Assembly (NCBI GenBank): GCA_020746995.1 | Contig: JAGPXD010000003.1 | Location: forward strand, 1,116,001 to 1,180,000 | Reading direction: 5' to 3' | Source of the DNA: Plectosphaerella cucumerina | Taxonomy: Eukaryota > Ascomycota > Sordariomycetes > Glomerellales > Plectosphaerellaceae | DNA length: 64,000 bases | Part shown: piece after piece, positions 32,578 through 45,157 of the stretch | Layout of the letters: each line of letters opens with the position of its first letter | Position numbering within the stretch: the first letter of the stretch is position 1 | Translations under genes and position numbers: made by a program | Notes under the pieces: generated by a model | Told to the model about the DNA's origin: nothing | Database searches by the model: none | What the model saw: the letters and a program-made list of their open reading frames with translations, nothing else

Positions 32578-35505
32578 CTAGGCCCCCGCCACGACGGCTA
32601 GCCCATCGTAGATCATCCTCTTGACCTCGTAGAAAGTGCTGCGGTGCTGCACCATGGCCGTCGGGTCCGTCACGCCGATGCTCTCCAGCTCAATCTGGCC
32701 CGTCGCCGCCTTGCGCACCGTCACCGTTCCGTTGATGACCAGCGTGCCCTCGCCGCGGAACTCGGCAGTGTAGCCCGCAGACTGCATGGCCCGGCGCAGA
32801 TCCGTCAGGCGCAGATCGCCAACGTGGAGTGGCTGTGCCGTCGACCGGGCCGCCGACACCATGGACACGGGCAGCGTGTCGAGGGTGGGGACCGCATCGG
32901 CCACCTTCTCCTCGGCTGCGTCTTCTCCGCCCGCCGCCGTCTCCTCGCCCTCGTCGGTCTCGGCCGTCTTGAGCCGCTTGTTGGCCCCGACGTCCTTGTC
33001 CACAATGACGCCTTGCCGGACGAGCTGCCCGGTGATGGTGACGATGCCCAAGCCCCGGACGTTCTGCCACCGGAGCTTCTTGACCAGGTCGTCAGCCAGG
33101 CGGACAACCCAGGCGTTGGTTTCCACGCTCGCATCAACCCACTCGCCGTTCTGCGGCGTCATGACATCGGCGACGCTGCCTTCTGACGTGCCCAGCTGAG
33201 CCGCCAGCAGGTGCTTGCAGTCGGCCGCCAGTGCTGAGGTCTCTGCTTGGCTGCCGCCGACCAGGATCAGCTTCCGTGGCTGGATCAGCGGGATAAGGTT
33301 ATTAAGACTGCGCTTGTCGTGGAGACCAGCAAAGTCGATGAAGCCGATGCGGAAGTTGACGCTGATGGTGTAGGATGATGTGACAAGCTTGGCAGGTCCC
33401 TGGATGTTTTCTTCGGGGATGTCCTCGACCTCATCGAGTTCATCGGGGGGCGGTCCGTCGTGGTCGCCCGCGCCATCTGCATCGTCCTTGCCGTTGCGAT
33501 GGCCAGCAGTCTGCCGCTTGTTGGGACCCTGCTGGTCGTCATCCCACCTGCGTTTCCTCTGGTTGTCGTCGTCGCCGTGCATGCGAGAGGCTGCTTGTGT
33601 CTCCTCTTCCTTCTCCTCGTCACGCAGGTAGTCCTCCGGCCGGATCAGGTCGCCAAACTGGTCGTCGCGCTTCCGCCGCAGGGCCAGGGGGAAAGAACGC
33701 TCGCGACCCTTTTTGCCCCTGACATCAAAGTCCGACGCCCCTTTCTTCTTCGTGAGAACGTTGATGCCCAGATCCGCGTCGCTCAGCACGACCTTCTTCC
33801 GTGTGGCCTGGCCCATTGTCGTGGAGATGTTGAGGGCCTTGCCTTGTTGTTCATCGTCTGATGCCTCGGAATCTGATGAAGACTCGGACGACGCATCGTC
33901 GGCGACATCGGCAGTGGCTTCCAACGCCATGGCTCCTCCCGTCTGCAATGTCGCCTGGAGCTGACGCTTGGTTGCCAACCACTGCTGGTAGGCGGCAAGC
34001 TCTTCACCCTCCAAGCCCTCGCGCTTGGCCTCGTGAATTCTCAGCTCACGGCCGCTGCCAGGTACGAGCTCTGTAGTCTCGCCGTTTGACGTGTTTGCAT
34101 CGTTTTTCTCGTTCCACCACTCCCACAGCGTCCTTGCAATCGATGGATGTCCGACGGTGGATAATGCCGGCTTGTCCGTCAGGACCACAAGGTTGTTCGG
34201 GTCTTGTGCCAGGCTCTTCAGAACATCCTTGGAGAACCCCCACTCGATCGTTTCGTCGCTGGCCAAGATGACCCGGCCGGACGAGGAGGTCTGGCTGAGG
34301 AGCTTTTCGATCTGTGCAGGTCGCTCAAGAAGCTTGATGTGCCTAAAATCAAACGGCGTGGCGTCCTTGGATCTTCCGTCGCCATTCGTCTTTCGCATGT
34401 CGTCGGCCGTTGCTTCAAACTCGCGCACAATGTTGTCGTCCATCCATTCGAGCATGCTCCGCGCATGGCGCAAAGTGCTGGACATGTTGCGGCCAGCCAG
34501 GAAGAGCTTCGAGTTTCCCAGTGGGCTGTCGACTTTGGCAGCGTTCGTCCTCCAGGCACGCTCGAGCATGTAGGCCAGTTCCAACACGCGGGCGCTGGAG
34601 TCGACTGGGATGAGGACGGTGCCGCCGCGGCTGACGCAGAGCCCAATCATGTCGACGAGCTGTTCGTCACGCTTGACACGACCACCGGCCGGTGCGTTCT
34701 TGTCAGCGCCGCGGCTGCTACAGATGAGGGCGGTAGGCTTTCGGAGGTTCTCGATAACTTCTGCGCCGCCACCTCCGGCACCTCCTAGCCAAGCAGCGCC
34801 GGCGAAGACATTTTCTCTTGCCTGGTTCCAGTCGACTGCGTAGACAATGGACTCGAGACCGTGCTGAATGTGCCATATTGTTCCTCCAAGGGTGTGTCCG
34901 GCATTGTAGGCGGTGATCGTAAGACCGTTGAGGGGTGGGGAAAAGGGCGAGGGGAGAGGCTCGTGTGGTTGCGAGTACTTCAAGGGCTGAATGAGGGAGA
35001 AGAACCGTGTGATCTCTTCGGGAGTAGGCGCTTGCAGGAGAAAATCGCTGGATTCCGACTGTGTTTGCGAGTACGAGTATGCAGACTCACTGAGAGAGGA
35101 TTTGGGTACTGTCGTCGCGGCAAGAGGCGTCGAAGAGTAGAGGTCCTGGACCAGCGTGCGGCCGAGGTCGATCACAGGCCGGGTCGCATAGACGGGGATT
35201 CGGGTAAACAGGGGGAAGTGTTTGCAGCAGTGAGCAAAGGCGGCCAGGTGTGAAGTCGTCGCGTGTGTCAGGAGGATGAGCGACAAGGTCGGGGTTTGTC
35301 TGGGTGAAGCGTCACGTCAGCGAGGAAACCAACTAAGGGAGTCTAGGAGGGGGACATACTTTTCAAGTTCCCGTAGCTTCTCGACATCAAACGACTCGTC
35401 CCATCCAAGATCTATGAGCAGCTTTACGCCTCCATCTAGTTCAAGGATAGATTGCGATGCTGCAGAGTCGGTTTGCGCGCCCTGCAAGGAACAAAAGGTG
35501 AACAT
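32578..35505 (-). CDS. CFT2: Cleavage and polyadenylation factor subunit CFT2 (CPSF100)
   Basis: Two exons, 35505-35360 and 35299-32578, joined over a 60-nt intron in phase 2, give 955 aa. CFT2/CPSF100 is a structural subunit of the pre-mRNA 3' cleavage and polyadenylation complex, partner of the endonuclease CPSF73/Ysh1. It has a metallo-beta-lactamase/beta-CASP fold. The start MFTFCSLQGAQTDSAASQSI is typical. The position where CPSF73 has the zinc motif HxHxDH reads LTHATTSHLAAF here, so the catalytic ligands are missing, as known for this subunit. The beta-CASP part contains VDWNQARENVFAGAAWLGG and SSRGADKNAP. An acidic insert with Ser/Glu/Asp runs lies near the middle (DDASSESSSDSEASDDEQ). 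The C-terminal domain holds FIDFAGLHDKRSLNNLIP and ILVGGSQAET. It is divergent from SEC24. Confidence 0.95.
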
Positions 35506-36291
35506 GGCGAAAGCAGTTGGCGCAGTCGCGCCGAGTGCCGCGGGGGAAGGAGAGTAACGCCCAGCAGGTGTATGTCGATTAATCGGTCGGGTAGATGCTT
35601 TTGTGTCGCTATCTCATTGTCGCGTGAGAGGTCTGCCTGGTGTTTGGCAGGGGAGGATTGGTGGTGATAGCCTCGTGGTGTTGTTCCTTGAAGTTGCGAC
35701 AAACTTGGCGATCAGCGACCGTCAATTGGAAGTTGAACGTCAATGGAGCCGCCTGAAAGCAACTGCAGCCCAGGGCAGCAAATGCCGACCGTGCGCCTTG
35801 GGCCCTTTGGCTTTGGCGTCCCGTCACCTGCCCCAACTGGACGCTCCGAAGCCTATGAGCTCTAGGCCAGGCTGGGTTTAGCGCCACAAGCTCACCCATT
35901 TCAGGTCGGCCGTGGAAAAACGTCTCGGAATGGTATCGTGTCACTTCCAGGTCCCACGCCCCGAACTTGACACTTATTACCACCTGCTCCCTTGAAGCTC
36001 GAACCCCCCCTGGCCCTCCCAAAATATCTCCAGTTTCTTCCTCCGATTGCACGCCTCACCCCGACCGATCAACAAACCCGAACCCTCGTTACAGGCCTGG
36101 AGACAATGGCGCGTTCGTAGCCCTTTTCTCTCGAAAAAAGGACCTAGCATTATTCGGTTTCTGGACAAACCTCGGAGACACGTGGCTTCGCGCTGTAGCT
36201 GCCGTGGGTCCGTTCGCGACAGCTCTCCTGAAGTGAAGACGTCGACAGATCCCAGACCGCCAGCCAGTACCACAATACCACCACCGCCGAC
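35506..36291. promoter_or_regulatory. Divergent promoter region, CFT2 / SEC24
   Basis: These 786 bp separate two divergent start codons of essential housekeeping genes. A pyrimidine-rich tract near 35995-36060 on the plus strand is probably close to the SEC24 transcription start. No specific factor site is claimed. Confidence 0.6.
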
Positions 36292-39200
36292 ATGGACTTC
36301 GGAATGTACCACCATCTCGGCCAGGGCGAGCATCTCGACCCTTCCGACCCCAGAAACAACAGCCAACCCGCTCCTCCTCAGTTACAACCACCCGTCGCCC
36401 CTCAACCCTCGGGTTACCAGCAGAACCTTGGCTACGGAGCACCATCTCCCGAGCAGTACCAGCAGCAACAACAGCAGCAGTTTGGTGGACAGCAACCCCC
36501 TCTTGGCCAAGGATATGGCCCGCCCTCTGGACAGCCCGGGTTCGGCGGCCAGGCGCCCCAGGACCAGACCCTGGCCGCGCAGATGGGTGGCATGTCGCTT
36601 GGTGCGGGTGACGGACAAGGAACGCTGAGGAAAAAGAAGAAGGACAGACACGCCTTCCACCAGGTCGAAGCCACGGGCTCATCTCAGCCCTTCAATGGCA
36701 TGCCACCCGCCGGAACACCTGCCTCGGCCTTCCTTAACTCGCCCGCGACTGGACCCCAGCAGCTGAGCTCTCAGTTCGGCAGCCAGCAGGTCGCCCCCGG
36801 CCCCGTCTCACCGAATCCCTTCTCGACCCCTGCGCCCAACGGCGCCAGCGAGGCCGGCCCGGCTCCGGCCTTTGTGCCCACGGCCGGCACCCAGCAAGTC
36901 TCCCCCGACGACATGCCCAGCGTCCCCATCTCCAGAGATTCGGTCCAGCCACACTTCCTGCACAACGTGTACCCGACCTTCGAGCGACATGTCCCGCCGC
37001 CTGCGACGACCTCCTTCGTGGCTTTTGACCAGGGCAATGCCTCTCCCAAGTATGCGCGCCTCACGATGAACAATATCCCCGCCTCCGCCGAAGGCCTGTC
37101 GAACACTGGTCTTCCTCTTGGCCTCCTCCTCCAGCCGCTGGCGCCACTCCAGCCCGGCGAGCTTGAGATCCCAGTCCTGGACTTTGGCGAAACCGGCCCC
37201 CCAAGATGTCGCCGGTGCCGTGCCTACATCAACCCTTTCATGATGTTCCGATCCGGCGGCAACAAATTCGTGTGCAACCTGTGCACCTATCCCAACGACA
37301 CACCCGCCGAGTACTTCTCCGCAACGACCCCTGCAGGCGTTCGCGTGGACAGGGATCAGCGGCCAGAGCTCACAAGGGGCACCGTTGAGTTCATCGTTCC
37401 GAAGGAATACTGGACGAAGGAGCCTGTCGGCCTCCGGTGGCTGTTCCTGCTCGACGTCACCCAGGAGTCGTACAACCGTGGTTTCGTCGAGGCCTTCTGT
37501 GAAGGAATCCTCTCCGCCCTGTACGGTGGCGCTGATGCGGACGAGAAGGATGAGAACGGCGAGCCGAAGAGAACTATCCCGGCAGGCGCCAAGGTTGGAT
37601 TCGTCTCTTTCGACCAGGACATCCACTTCTACAACGTCAGCGTAAGCATTGATCGAGTCTGTCCGAGGGAGCACTGCTAACACGACGTGACCAGCCCCTG
37701 CTCGACCAAGCTCAGATGATGATCATGCCAGATCTCGAGGACCCCTTCGTGCCCCTGAGCGAGGGGCTCTTTGTGGATCCCTACGAGTCCAAGTACGTCT
37801 ATTCCACCACGTGAAACCTGCCAGCTGCTGACCCATCCAGGGATGTCATCACTTCGCTGCTCACCCGGCTTCCGGAGATGTTCTCCAAGATCAAGAACCC
37901 TGAGCCCGCGCTGCTGGCCGTGCTCAACGCTGCCACTGCTGCCCTGGAGAACACCGGCGGAAAGGTCGTCGCCGCATGCTCGGCCCTGCCTTCTTGGGGG
38001 CCGGGACGCCTCTTCCTGCGGGACGACGGCAAGCACCCTGGCGGCGAGACAGACAAGAAGCTCTTCACCACCGAGCACCCGGCATGGAAGAAGACAGCCG
38101 AGAAGATGGTTGCGTCTGGCGTCGGAGTTGACTTCTTCCTGGCCGCGCCGTCTGGAGGCTACCTCGACATCGGCACCATTGGTCACGTCTCCTCCACGAC
38201 CGGTGGCGAGACTTTCTACTACCCCAACTTCATCGGCGGCCGTGACAACGCGAAGCTGTCGATGGAGATCAGGCACGCAGTGACCCGCGAGACCGGTGTC
38301 CAAGCCCTCATGAAGGTCCGGTGCTCCAACGGCCTCCAGATCTCGGCCTACCATGGCAACTTTGTTCAGCACACGTTCGGGGCCGACCTGGAGATCGGCG
38401 TCATCGATGCGGACAAGGCGCTTGGCGTCACCTTCAGCTACGACGGCAAGCTCGATTCCAAGCTGGATGCGCACTTCCAGTCCGCTCTCCTCTACACGTC
38501 GGCATCTGGCCAACGGAGGGTGCGGTGCTCCAACATGATTGCTAGCGTCAGCGATAACCCTAGGGACTGTGTCAAGTTTATCGACCAGGACGCCGTCTTT
38601 TCGATTCTCGCCAAGGAAGCGAGCACCAAGTTCGCAACGACATCTGCGAACCTCAAGGACATCAGGAACTTCCTGACCGAGAGGACCATCGACGTCCTGG
38701 CCTCGTATCGCAAGTACTTCCTCACGCAAGCGCACCCTCCGGGACAGCTCGTCATGCCAGAGCGTCTCAAGGAATTCGCCATGTACATGCTCGGCCTGCT
38801 CAAGACGCGGGCATTCAAGGGCGGCAGCGAGAGCACGGACCGCCGCACCGCGGAGCTGCGGATGATCCGGTCCATGGGCGCGCTCGAGCTCAGCCTGTAC
38901 CTGTACCCTCGCATGATCCCCGTCCACAACCTGGCGCCGGAGGAGGGCTTCCCCGACGAGTCTGGCCACCTGAAGCTCCCGCCTACGCTGCGGGCGTCGT
39001 TCGCCCGCGTCGAGCCCGGCGGCGTGTATCTCATGGACAACGGCCAACAGTGCCTGCTCTGGTTCCACTCGCAGACGTCGCCCAATCTCATCTCAGACCT
39101 CTTCGGCGAGGACAAGCAGACGCTGCAGAGCCTCGACGCCTACACGTCGTCCCTGCCGGTGCTGCCGACGCACCTGAACGCGCAGGTGCGCAACATCATC

Positions 39201-39530
39201 GAATTCCTGAAGACCATGCGCGGATCAAAGGGCCTCGCCATCCAGCTCGCGCGCCAGGGCATCGACGGTGCCGAGTACGAGTTTGCCCGCATGCTGGTCG
39301 AGGACCGCAACAACGAGGCCCAGAGCTACGTCGACTGGCTCGTGCAGCTCCACAAGGGGGTGCAGCTCGAGGTAAGTGGCCGCTGCAGACATGCCGATCG
39401 TGGCCGCTGTTGAACGATGCTAACCGACCCGTGTTTGCAGCTGAGCGGACAGAGGAAGAGGGAGGGCGGCGCGGCCGAGTCGTCAGGTGCGCTCTCAACG
39501 TTCAGCGGTCTGAGGCCGGCGTACTGGTAA
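36292..39530 (+). CDS. SEC24: COPII coat subunit SEC24
   Basis: Four exons, 36292-37641, 37695-37792, 37841-39371 and 39441-39530, give 1022 aa. Sec24 pairs with Sec23 in the inner COPII coat and selects cargo leaving the ER. The first 220 residues are Gln/Pro/Gly-rich and disordered, including a run of seven Gln (57-63). The zinc finger C306-C309-C328-C331 (CRRCRAYINPF ... FVCNLC) follows LDFGETGPPR. Next come the trunk (LRWLFLLDVTQESYNRGF, KVGFVSFDQDIHFYNVS), the beta-sandwich and helical domains, and the gelsolin-like domain (PPTLRASFARVEPGGVYLMDNGQQCLLWFHSQTSP in successive segments). The last exon encodes 29 residues ending SGLRPAYW. Introns are 53, 48 and 69 nt. The first three exons already contain nearly the whole fold. 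Confidence 0.95.
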
Positions 39531-42500
39531 GACGAAGAAGGGGCCTCTCGGGCAATAACCGTGCGAGACAGCAACCGCGCCTCAAGGGGCGTGACGGGGA
39601 GTCGGGGAGTATGGCCGATACGCTGGGCGACGGCGACGGCAACGACGCATGCTCGTGTCCAACGGTCCGAAGTCCGCGTGTAGAGCAGAGGCAGAGCAGG
39701 ATGACGAGCAAAGAATAACAGCGCTTTCACCGGCAGGGCGAGGCCTCCCCCCCTCATTCATTCGAAAAATGCGAGACAGTGACATATGATGAGAGCGACG
39801 CCTCGCACGCGACGCCGCCGGCGAGCCAAGGCGCCGATAGGGCCAGGGACCTTCACCGGTATGGGGCTCCTGGGGTATTTGTTTCGTTTCGTGGCCCGGC
39901 GCCCACGCCTTCTGCCCTGTCGCGGATGTCCGACCCCAGCGGTCCAGCGGGGGGGCGGCCTGGGACGCATTTCTTTTGCCCTCACCGGGGAGGCGCCTCC
40001 TCGGCCTGGCTGTGGAATTTCCGTCCGGCCCTCCCGCGGTCCGGCAGAAGATGGGGAAGGGCCCTGGGCGAGGGGCAGAACAAAAAGTGACAGGTCACAA
40101 TAGCGGGCTAAAACACCCCCCCTGATGCTCTGGTGGCACCGCCTGAAGCGGCGGCCGCCGAGGAGGGGGAACACGATGGCTGGCTGGCTCGCTGACCCCC
40201 GGGACGATCCAGCGTCACCACCTTGTCCCTCCGGGGGCCTGCTGCCGGCAGTCTCTGACCATGGAGGCGGGTAGAAGAATGCAGGACGAATCTGCGGCAG
40301 GCCGCCGGTTGGGGCGGAGTTTGGAGGAGACGGCGGCATGCGGTGTCACCGCCAGCAGAGATGGGCGGCATCACAACAAACCGCGGGCGCGGGAGTGATG
40401 CCGGACGGTTGGTTGCCTTTCCAGGGTTAAGCAAGCCTCTCTCCACGCCTTTCAGCAGCGTTGAACGCGTGGTCGTCCGGGGCGGCAGTCTACGGGAAAA
40501 CCACGAGATCCGGACGCTTAGTGTATTATTCCAGAGACCCGAAAGGGGAAGACATTTGCTAGACCAAAACCACGAGGCCCTCGCGAATCAGGCTGAGACA
40601 CTGACGGCGCCTGGAGCGGCGGAAGACCCCCACGGGAGAATATTTCTGGCAGCAGGCCAGGCTGGTCTCTGCCATGACGGTGAAGAGGAAACATGGCCCC
40701 TCTGGGCTCTGGGGCATCATCTCTCTTACGCACCTTGGGCCTGCCTAGGCGAGACGAGGCGAGGACAGCAGCCATGTCGAATGAGAGAAGGCTGAAACCC
40801 CCCCTGCTGCGTCTACCCTCCGTCTCCTCGCCTTTTCGCCTGCGTGATCGCGCAAGTGCCGCCCCGTCTCAGCTCGGCGGGCGGCCGGACGGTGGGCGTC
40901 GCCAAGATGCAGCAACGCAGCGTCTTCCCCCCTGCCGGCGCCGATCTGCGTACGCAGAGAGGGTGGGTAGATCAGCGGCCGGGGAGAGAAAGGGGGTGGG
41001 GGAGAGCATTGTCGATCTGCGCCGGACGCCTCCTCGCGCGGTCATCGAGCGAGATATACATCCCCCCCCCTGGGGAAGCGTTACGCAGTAAGATGGGACG
41101 TTTTTCTAGAGCCATGAGAAAAAGAAAGCATATGCGCGAGCGAGGCCCAGAGCCAAAGGGGGGGGGGGGTTCATATTTCGCCCCTATGCCCTTTGCCCTA
41201 CTTGCATTACATGCCAGGAAGCTCGGCCCCTGGACCGACGTCCTTCGCCAATGCACCCCGAGGGGGCCTCGATCTACGGGCTGCATGACTTCCTATGGAT
41301 CTTGGAGCTGCTGCTTTGCCCCCTACACCCTGCCGGCGCCGACTCGGCCTGCCCGCTCACGATGTCTCGGGCTGACCTCGCACACGCGCATTGCAGAGGG
41401 GAGGGTCAGGTGACGCCGTACGAGGTGGGAGGAGATAAGGCAATTGTGATATGTGACGGGATCAAAGGGCTCTGGATAGCCGGAGAACATTGCGCGAGAG
41501 GGCAATGCTGACGGTGGGCATCATGGGCGAAGCGTCTGGCTGAGGCTGGCTTTCTCTTGGCGAGGAGGCCGTATGCTGGGTATTGGGGATGTTTCTCACT
41601 GACGGCAGCCCGGTGACGACACTGCCGTTCTCCATCATGACATGGAGGACAGGGTCGTACTCGGCCTCGGCTCTTGGCCCCTCGCCTCTCCCGTCTTGCT
41701 AGGGGCGGTCCGAGGCATGGCGAGGGTGGTTTCGCTTCTCGGTTGAGGAGGGGGAGTAAAGTAAGTAACGCCGCCAACGCCGCCGCCGCCCCTTCGAAAC
41801 CAGGAGCCCACGTTCTCACACATTGACAGCCAAGGATGGGCCTGTCGCCGACGGCACCCCCAGAGACAGGGCTAGCGAGATAGAGTTGCGTCTTGCATGT
41901 CCAAGGGTCGACCTGGACAACGACGAGGGTAAAAGTAATCAGATGCGCTACCTGCCTAGGGGACGTTGTCTCAGGCGCAGATGCATTTCGATGGACGGAC
42001 AACCAACTGGCCTCAGCTCTTCTCGGGGCGGGATGGCTTGCATCGTCCGTCAGTGTGCTGTCTTGCTCATCTGCGGCGACGAGTCCGAGAGAGACAGACA
42101 CACGCGGTGACGGGGGCGCCTCTCCCTTGGCGACTCTGTTGGACCCCCCTCTGGACCGGAATGTCGTCAACGTGGATTAATGGGGTCTGAAGAAGAAACA
42201 CAAGGGCGGCACGGATGGGGATTGCGCCGGCGCCAGTGCCATGTGTTTTGGCTTGCACGAGCAAGGGAGACATTCCAACGGTTTTTGGTGGTATTATCGT
42301 GAGGAGGGGCCCACGTCGGCGCCCTGTCTGCTGTGCCGGGAAGATATTCCCGGCAAGATGATGCTATAGAATACAAGTGTGGATGAGGGAGGGGAGGAGC
42401 GACAAAATCTCAACGCATTGATACCGGCCATATTTCCCGTCCGTCCATTCGCCCTGTGCGCCAGCCCGGTCATAAACCCCCCCTGAGCAGAATGAGGCCG

Positions 42501-42630
42501 TCTCCCGGCCGTTGAGGGGGGTCCAAAAACAAAAAAGAATGATGAGGGGTGGGCAGCAGAAAGCCTGCGCGCATGGCAGCCTCCGAGCACTGAGACACCA
42601 CAAAATTAAACCCCTCCAACCCAACCCCGC
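39531..42630. other. Intergenic, no gene seen
   Basis: 3.1 kb between the convergent ends of SEC24 and the PARG-like gene, longer than two 3' UTRs need. It has runs of G and C, including twelve G at 41158-41169. Open frames are short, Pro/Arg/Gly-rich and overlapping. No repeat with matching ends was found by eye. A non-coding transcript cannot be excluded. Confidence 0.5.
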
Positions 42631-43852
42631 TCAGCCGCCGCCGGCCATGATGGTCGCGAACCCGTAGCGGGGGTCTGCCTGCTGCCGTATCCGCGCGACC
42701 TCGTTCTGGTCAAAGACGTCCCTGAAGATCTTGAAGTCGCTCCGGTGGCTGGACGAGAGGCCGCTGCTCGAGTGGGAGGATGTCGATGACGAGGAGGATA
42801 TGCTCTTGGAACGGCTCTTGGAGGAGGAGCCGGCGCTCTTGCTCTTCTTGGCGATGTCTTCCTGGATGTGCTTGGACGTGCTCTGCTTCTCGTCCTCGAA
42901 GACAAAGGCGATGCCCTTGAAGCGGGAGCGCAGGTCGGGGTCCCAGAGGAGGACCTCGCGCCACATCTCGGCGAGCTCCCTCGGGGGATTGCGGTAGCCG
43001 TTGCCGAGGCCGAAGTCGCCGATGACGACGTGCTTGAACTTTTGGTAGGCGCAGATGAGCAGGGCGGCGCGCATCTTGTTCTGCATGAGCTGGCGCTCCT
43101 CGGCGAAGGAGTAGCGCTTGCCGCCGTCGGTGAGTTTGGGCCAGCGTGTGGGCGGTATTGATATGACGGGGAAGCCGATCCATTCCGCGACGGGGAGCGA
43201 CTCGATGGTGTCTTGGTGTTCGCGGAAGAGCACTGGTCCGTGGTCAGCGGGTTGGGAGGCGAGCAGGCAGGAAAAGGAGGCAACATACCAACGTTGGGCG
43301 AGTAGACGGCGCCCTCGATGGGGATGGGGTAGTTCATCTGGGCATAAGACTCGGGATGCGGTGAGCTCAGGGTGGCAGAGAGATTGCTTCGTCGACAGAG
43401 TCTCTCCTGCGGGCATCCGGTATCAGCTTGGGCATCGCGTGGTGGCACAAGCCAGGGGGGCGTCGACTCACCTCGTAGCCAACGACTCCCGTCTCCCAGT
43501 CGCCACCGGGACGCTTCTCGTTGGCAGCACAGATGAAGGGGACCTGTTCCCCGAGAGACTGGGCCCAGCCGATGGCATTATTGACGGGGTCGCCCGCCAT
43601 GACAGCTGGAAGGAGTTAGCAAGTGTCCAAGGCCTTGAGCCGGGCAGTGCTGGACTTACTGAAACTGGGCAGGTCAGACTCCCATGTTTCCCTCTTCTCG
43701 AGGAGCACGTCGATGAGGGGCTGTGCATAGAGATAGGAGTATGGCGGGAACCGGTCATGATGCCGCTTGGAGACCTCGGGGATGAGCCTCTTCTTGGTGT
43801 CAGACGCTACCTCTGAGGGCTTGATCTTGATGGGCTTTTTGGACGAAGGCAT
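42631..43852 (-). CDS. Microbial-type PARG catalytic domain-like protein (DUF2263 family)
   Basis: Four exons, 43852-43660, 43605-43472, 43406-43289 and 43232-42631, give 348 aa; all joins keep frame and all introns are GT-AG (54, 65 and 56 nt). The order of blocks is that of the microbial-type poly(ADP-ribose) glycohydrolase family: VPFICAANEKRPGGDWETG, then GYEERLCRRSNL, YSPNV, FREH, a PVISIPPTRWPK block, a helix RAALLICAYQKFKHVVIGDFGLGNGYRNPP and FKGIAFVFED. Bacterial members have GGG and QEE at the ADP-ribose site; here these read GGD and YEE, so activity is uncertain. A Ser/Lys-rich stretch (about residues 285-320) separates the fold from the tail FKIFRDVFDQNEVARIRQ. Family assignment is fairly sure; a glycohydrolase function is not. 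Confidence 0.8.
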
Positions 43853-44450
43853 GATGAAGAAAAGGTCAAGGTCAAGAAGGGGTATCAAATAAAAGCACGG
43901 CTTGGAGAAAAAAGGGGTCACGTCACGATACGATGGTGAGTGAAGAAGAGGATGGTGATGGGGTTGACGAGGACGAGGACGAACGCCCGGTTTGGGTGAT
44001 GGTTGCGGCGGGAGTATTTAAGCAGGGGGTGTGGGCAGAAGAGAAGGGTCAGAGCGACCGGGCGTGCTTCGACATGCATGACCCTTCGTCCGGTGGATTG
44101 GAATCAAAGTACCGGCGCCGACAGCTCTCGATTCGAAGAGAGAGACGTAGGAAAAAGCAACGAGGCAACGTTCCAGAGGATGATGGCAGCCCGCACCACA
44201 GTGCACCGCGCCGCACCCCCGGCAAAAAGGCCAGCCAAGCAAGCGAGAAGCGGTGGAGAGGAGAGGAGGGGGGTCTCTTTTTTCTCCCCCTTCAGTGTCA
44301 GGGTGTGCAACCAATACTCGCCGCATCTCAGTCAATGTCTACGACAGTTTGAGGGGGCGTGAGAGGAAGAGGGGGGACCACATCATCCCTCGCTCTCCGG
44401 TCTCTCGCTCTCGTCTGGTCGGTCGGTTTCGATAATCAACCACGTCTCGC
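43853..44450. other. Intergenic: promoter of the PARG-like gene
   Basis: About 600 bp upstream of the PARG-like gene (minus strand) and downstream of a possible small gene. It is GA-rich on the plus strand (pyrimidine-rich on the minus strand), as expected of a fungal leader. No gene is seen. Confidence 0.5.
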
Positions 44451-44690
44451 CTAGAGGATGCCGGGCTGTGCGACGACGGCGCATCCGTGGACTTGGTAGG
44501 CGGGATTTGAATCTCGATAGAGCTGCAATCTCCCGCCGTTATACGAGATCTGTGTACTCGTCACCGCCTCGACGGTGAAGGGAAACAATGGGTAGGCGAA
44601 AAGAGGATTCAGACTCGGGGGACTCGCAGCTTGCTGCTGTGCTGCTGCTTTTTGCGTCAAAGCGCGAAATGTGGCGGGTTCCGCTGCCAT
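44451..44690 (-). CDS. Possible small protein, 79 aa, unrecognised
   Basis: Single-exon frame from an ATG in excellent context (GAAACATGGCAG) at 44690; an upstream in-frame ATG at 44729 would add 13 residues. The N-terminal third is Ala/Gln-rich and helical (FRALTQKAAAQQQAASP). The rest reads like a small folded domain with alternating hydrophobics (LFAYPLFPFTVEAVTSTQI, then YNGGRLQLYRD). It lacks the Arg/Pro/Ser bias of shadow frames in this GC-rich DNA. The minus strand upstream (about 44700-44900) is pyrimidine-rich and A+T-richer, like a leader. It lies head-to-head with SLM5. I recognise no family. No intron is needed, but an unseen 5' coding exon is possible. It may also be non-coding. 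Confidence 0.4.
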   Translation of the reverse strand: MAAEPATFRALTQKAAAQQQAASPPSLNPLFAYPLFPFTVEAVTSTQISYNGGRLQLYRDSNPAYQVHGCAVVAQPGIL

Positions 44691-45157
44691 GTTTCTGGGT
44701 CTGCCTGGGGGGACACGGCGTGCATGCATGACTTGAGGTGTTGGGACGGGACGGACGAGGATATCAATGGGAGATGAATTGGTTTCGTCAGGTTCAATTT
44801 TTGGTAAGATTGAGAGATGGCTGGCTTGGAGAAGTTTGAGTTGAAGAAAGTAGAAAGTGCAGTTGCCATGTCCGTCAATTGATGCTCCTTCTCACATTGA
44901 CCCCCAATTACATAATCAAATTCAGGCACCTCGCATGACATGGCCCAAGCTCCCTCTCCTAGCTCCGATACGGCCTAGCGGCGGGACAGACAGACAGATT
45001 GAGCTGTGACTTTTTTGACGACGCGACGACATGCGTCACCCCCAAGTCGGCCTCGAATGGCAGAGGCACCCAGTCCATTGACGACGACGACAACGAGATA
45101 TGCCTTTCTACTAGGCGTATACACCCTAATCACCTTCATATCTGCACATCTATCAAC
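44691..45157. promoter_or_regulatory. Upstream region of SLM5 and the possible small gene
   Basis: These 467 bp lie between the ATG of the possible small gene (minus) and the ATG of SLM5 (plus). If the small gene is real, this is a divergent promoter; if not, it is simply the SLM5 promoter. Confidence 0.5.
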
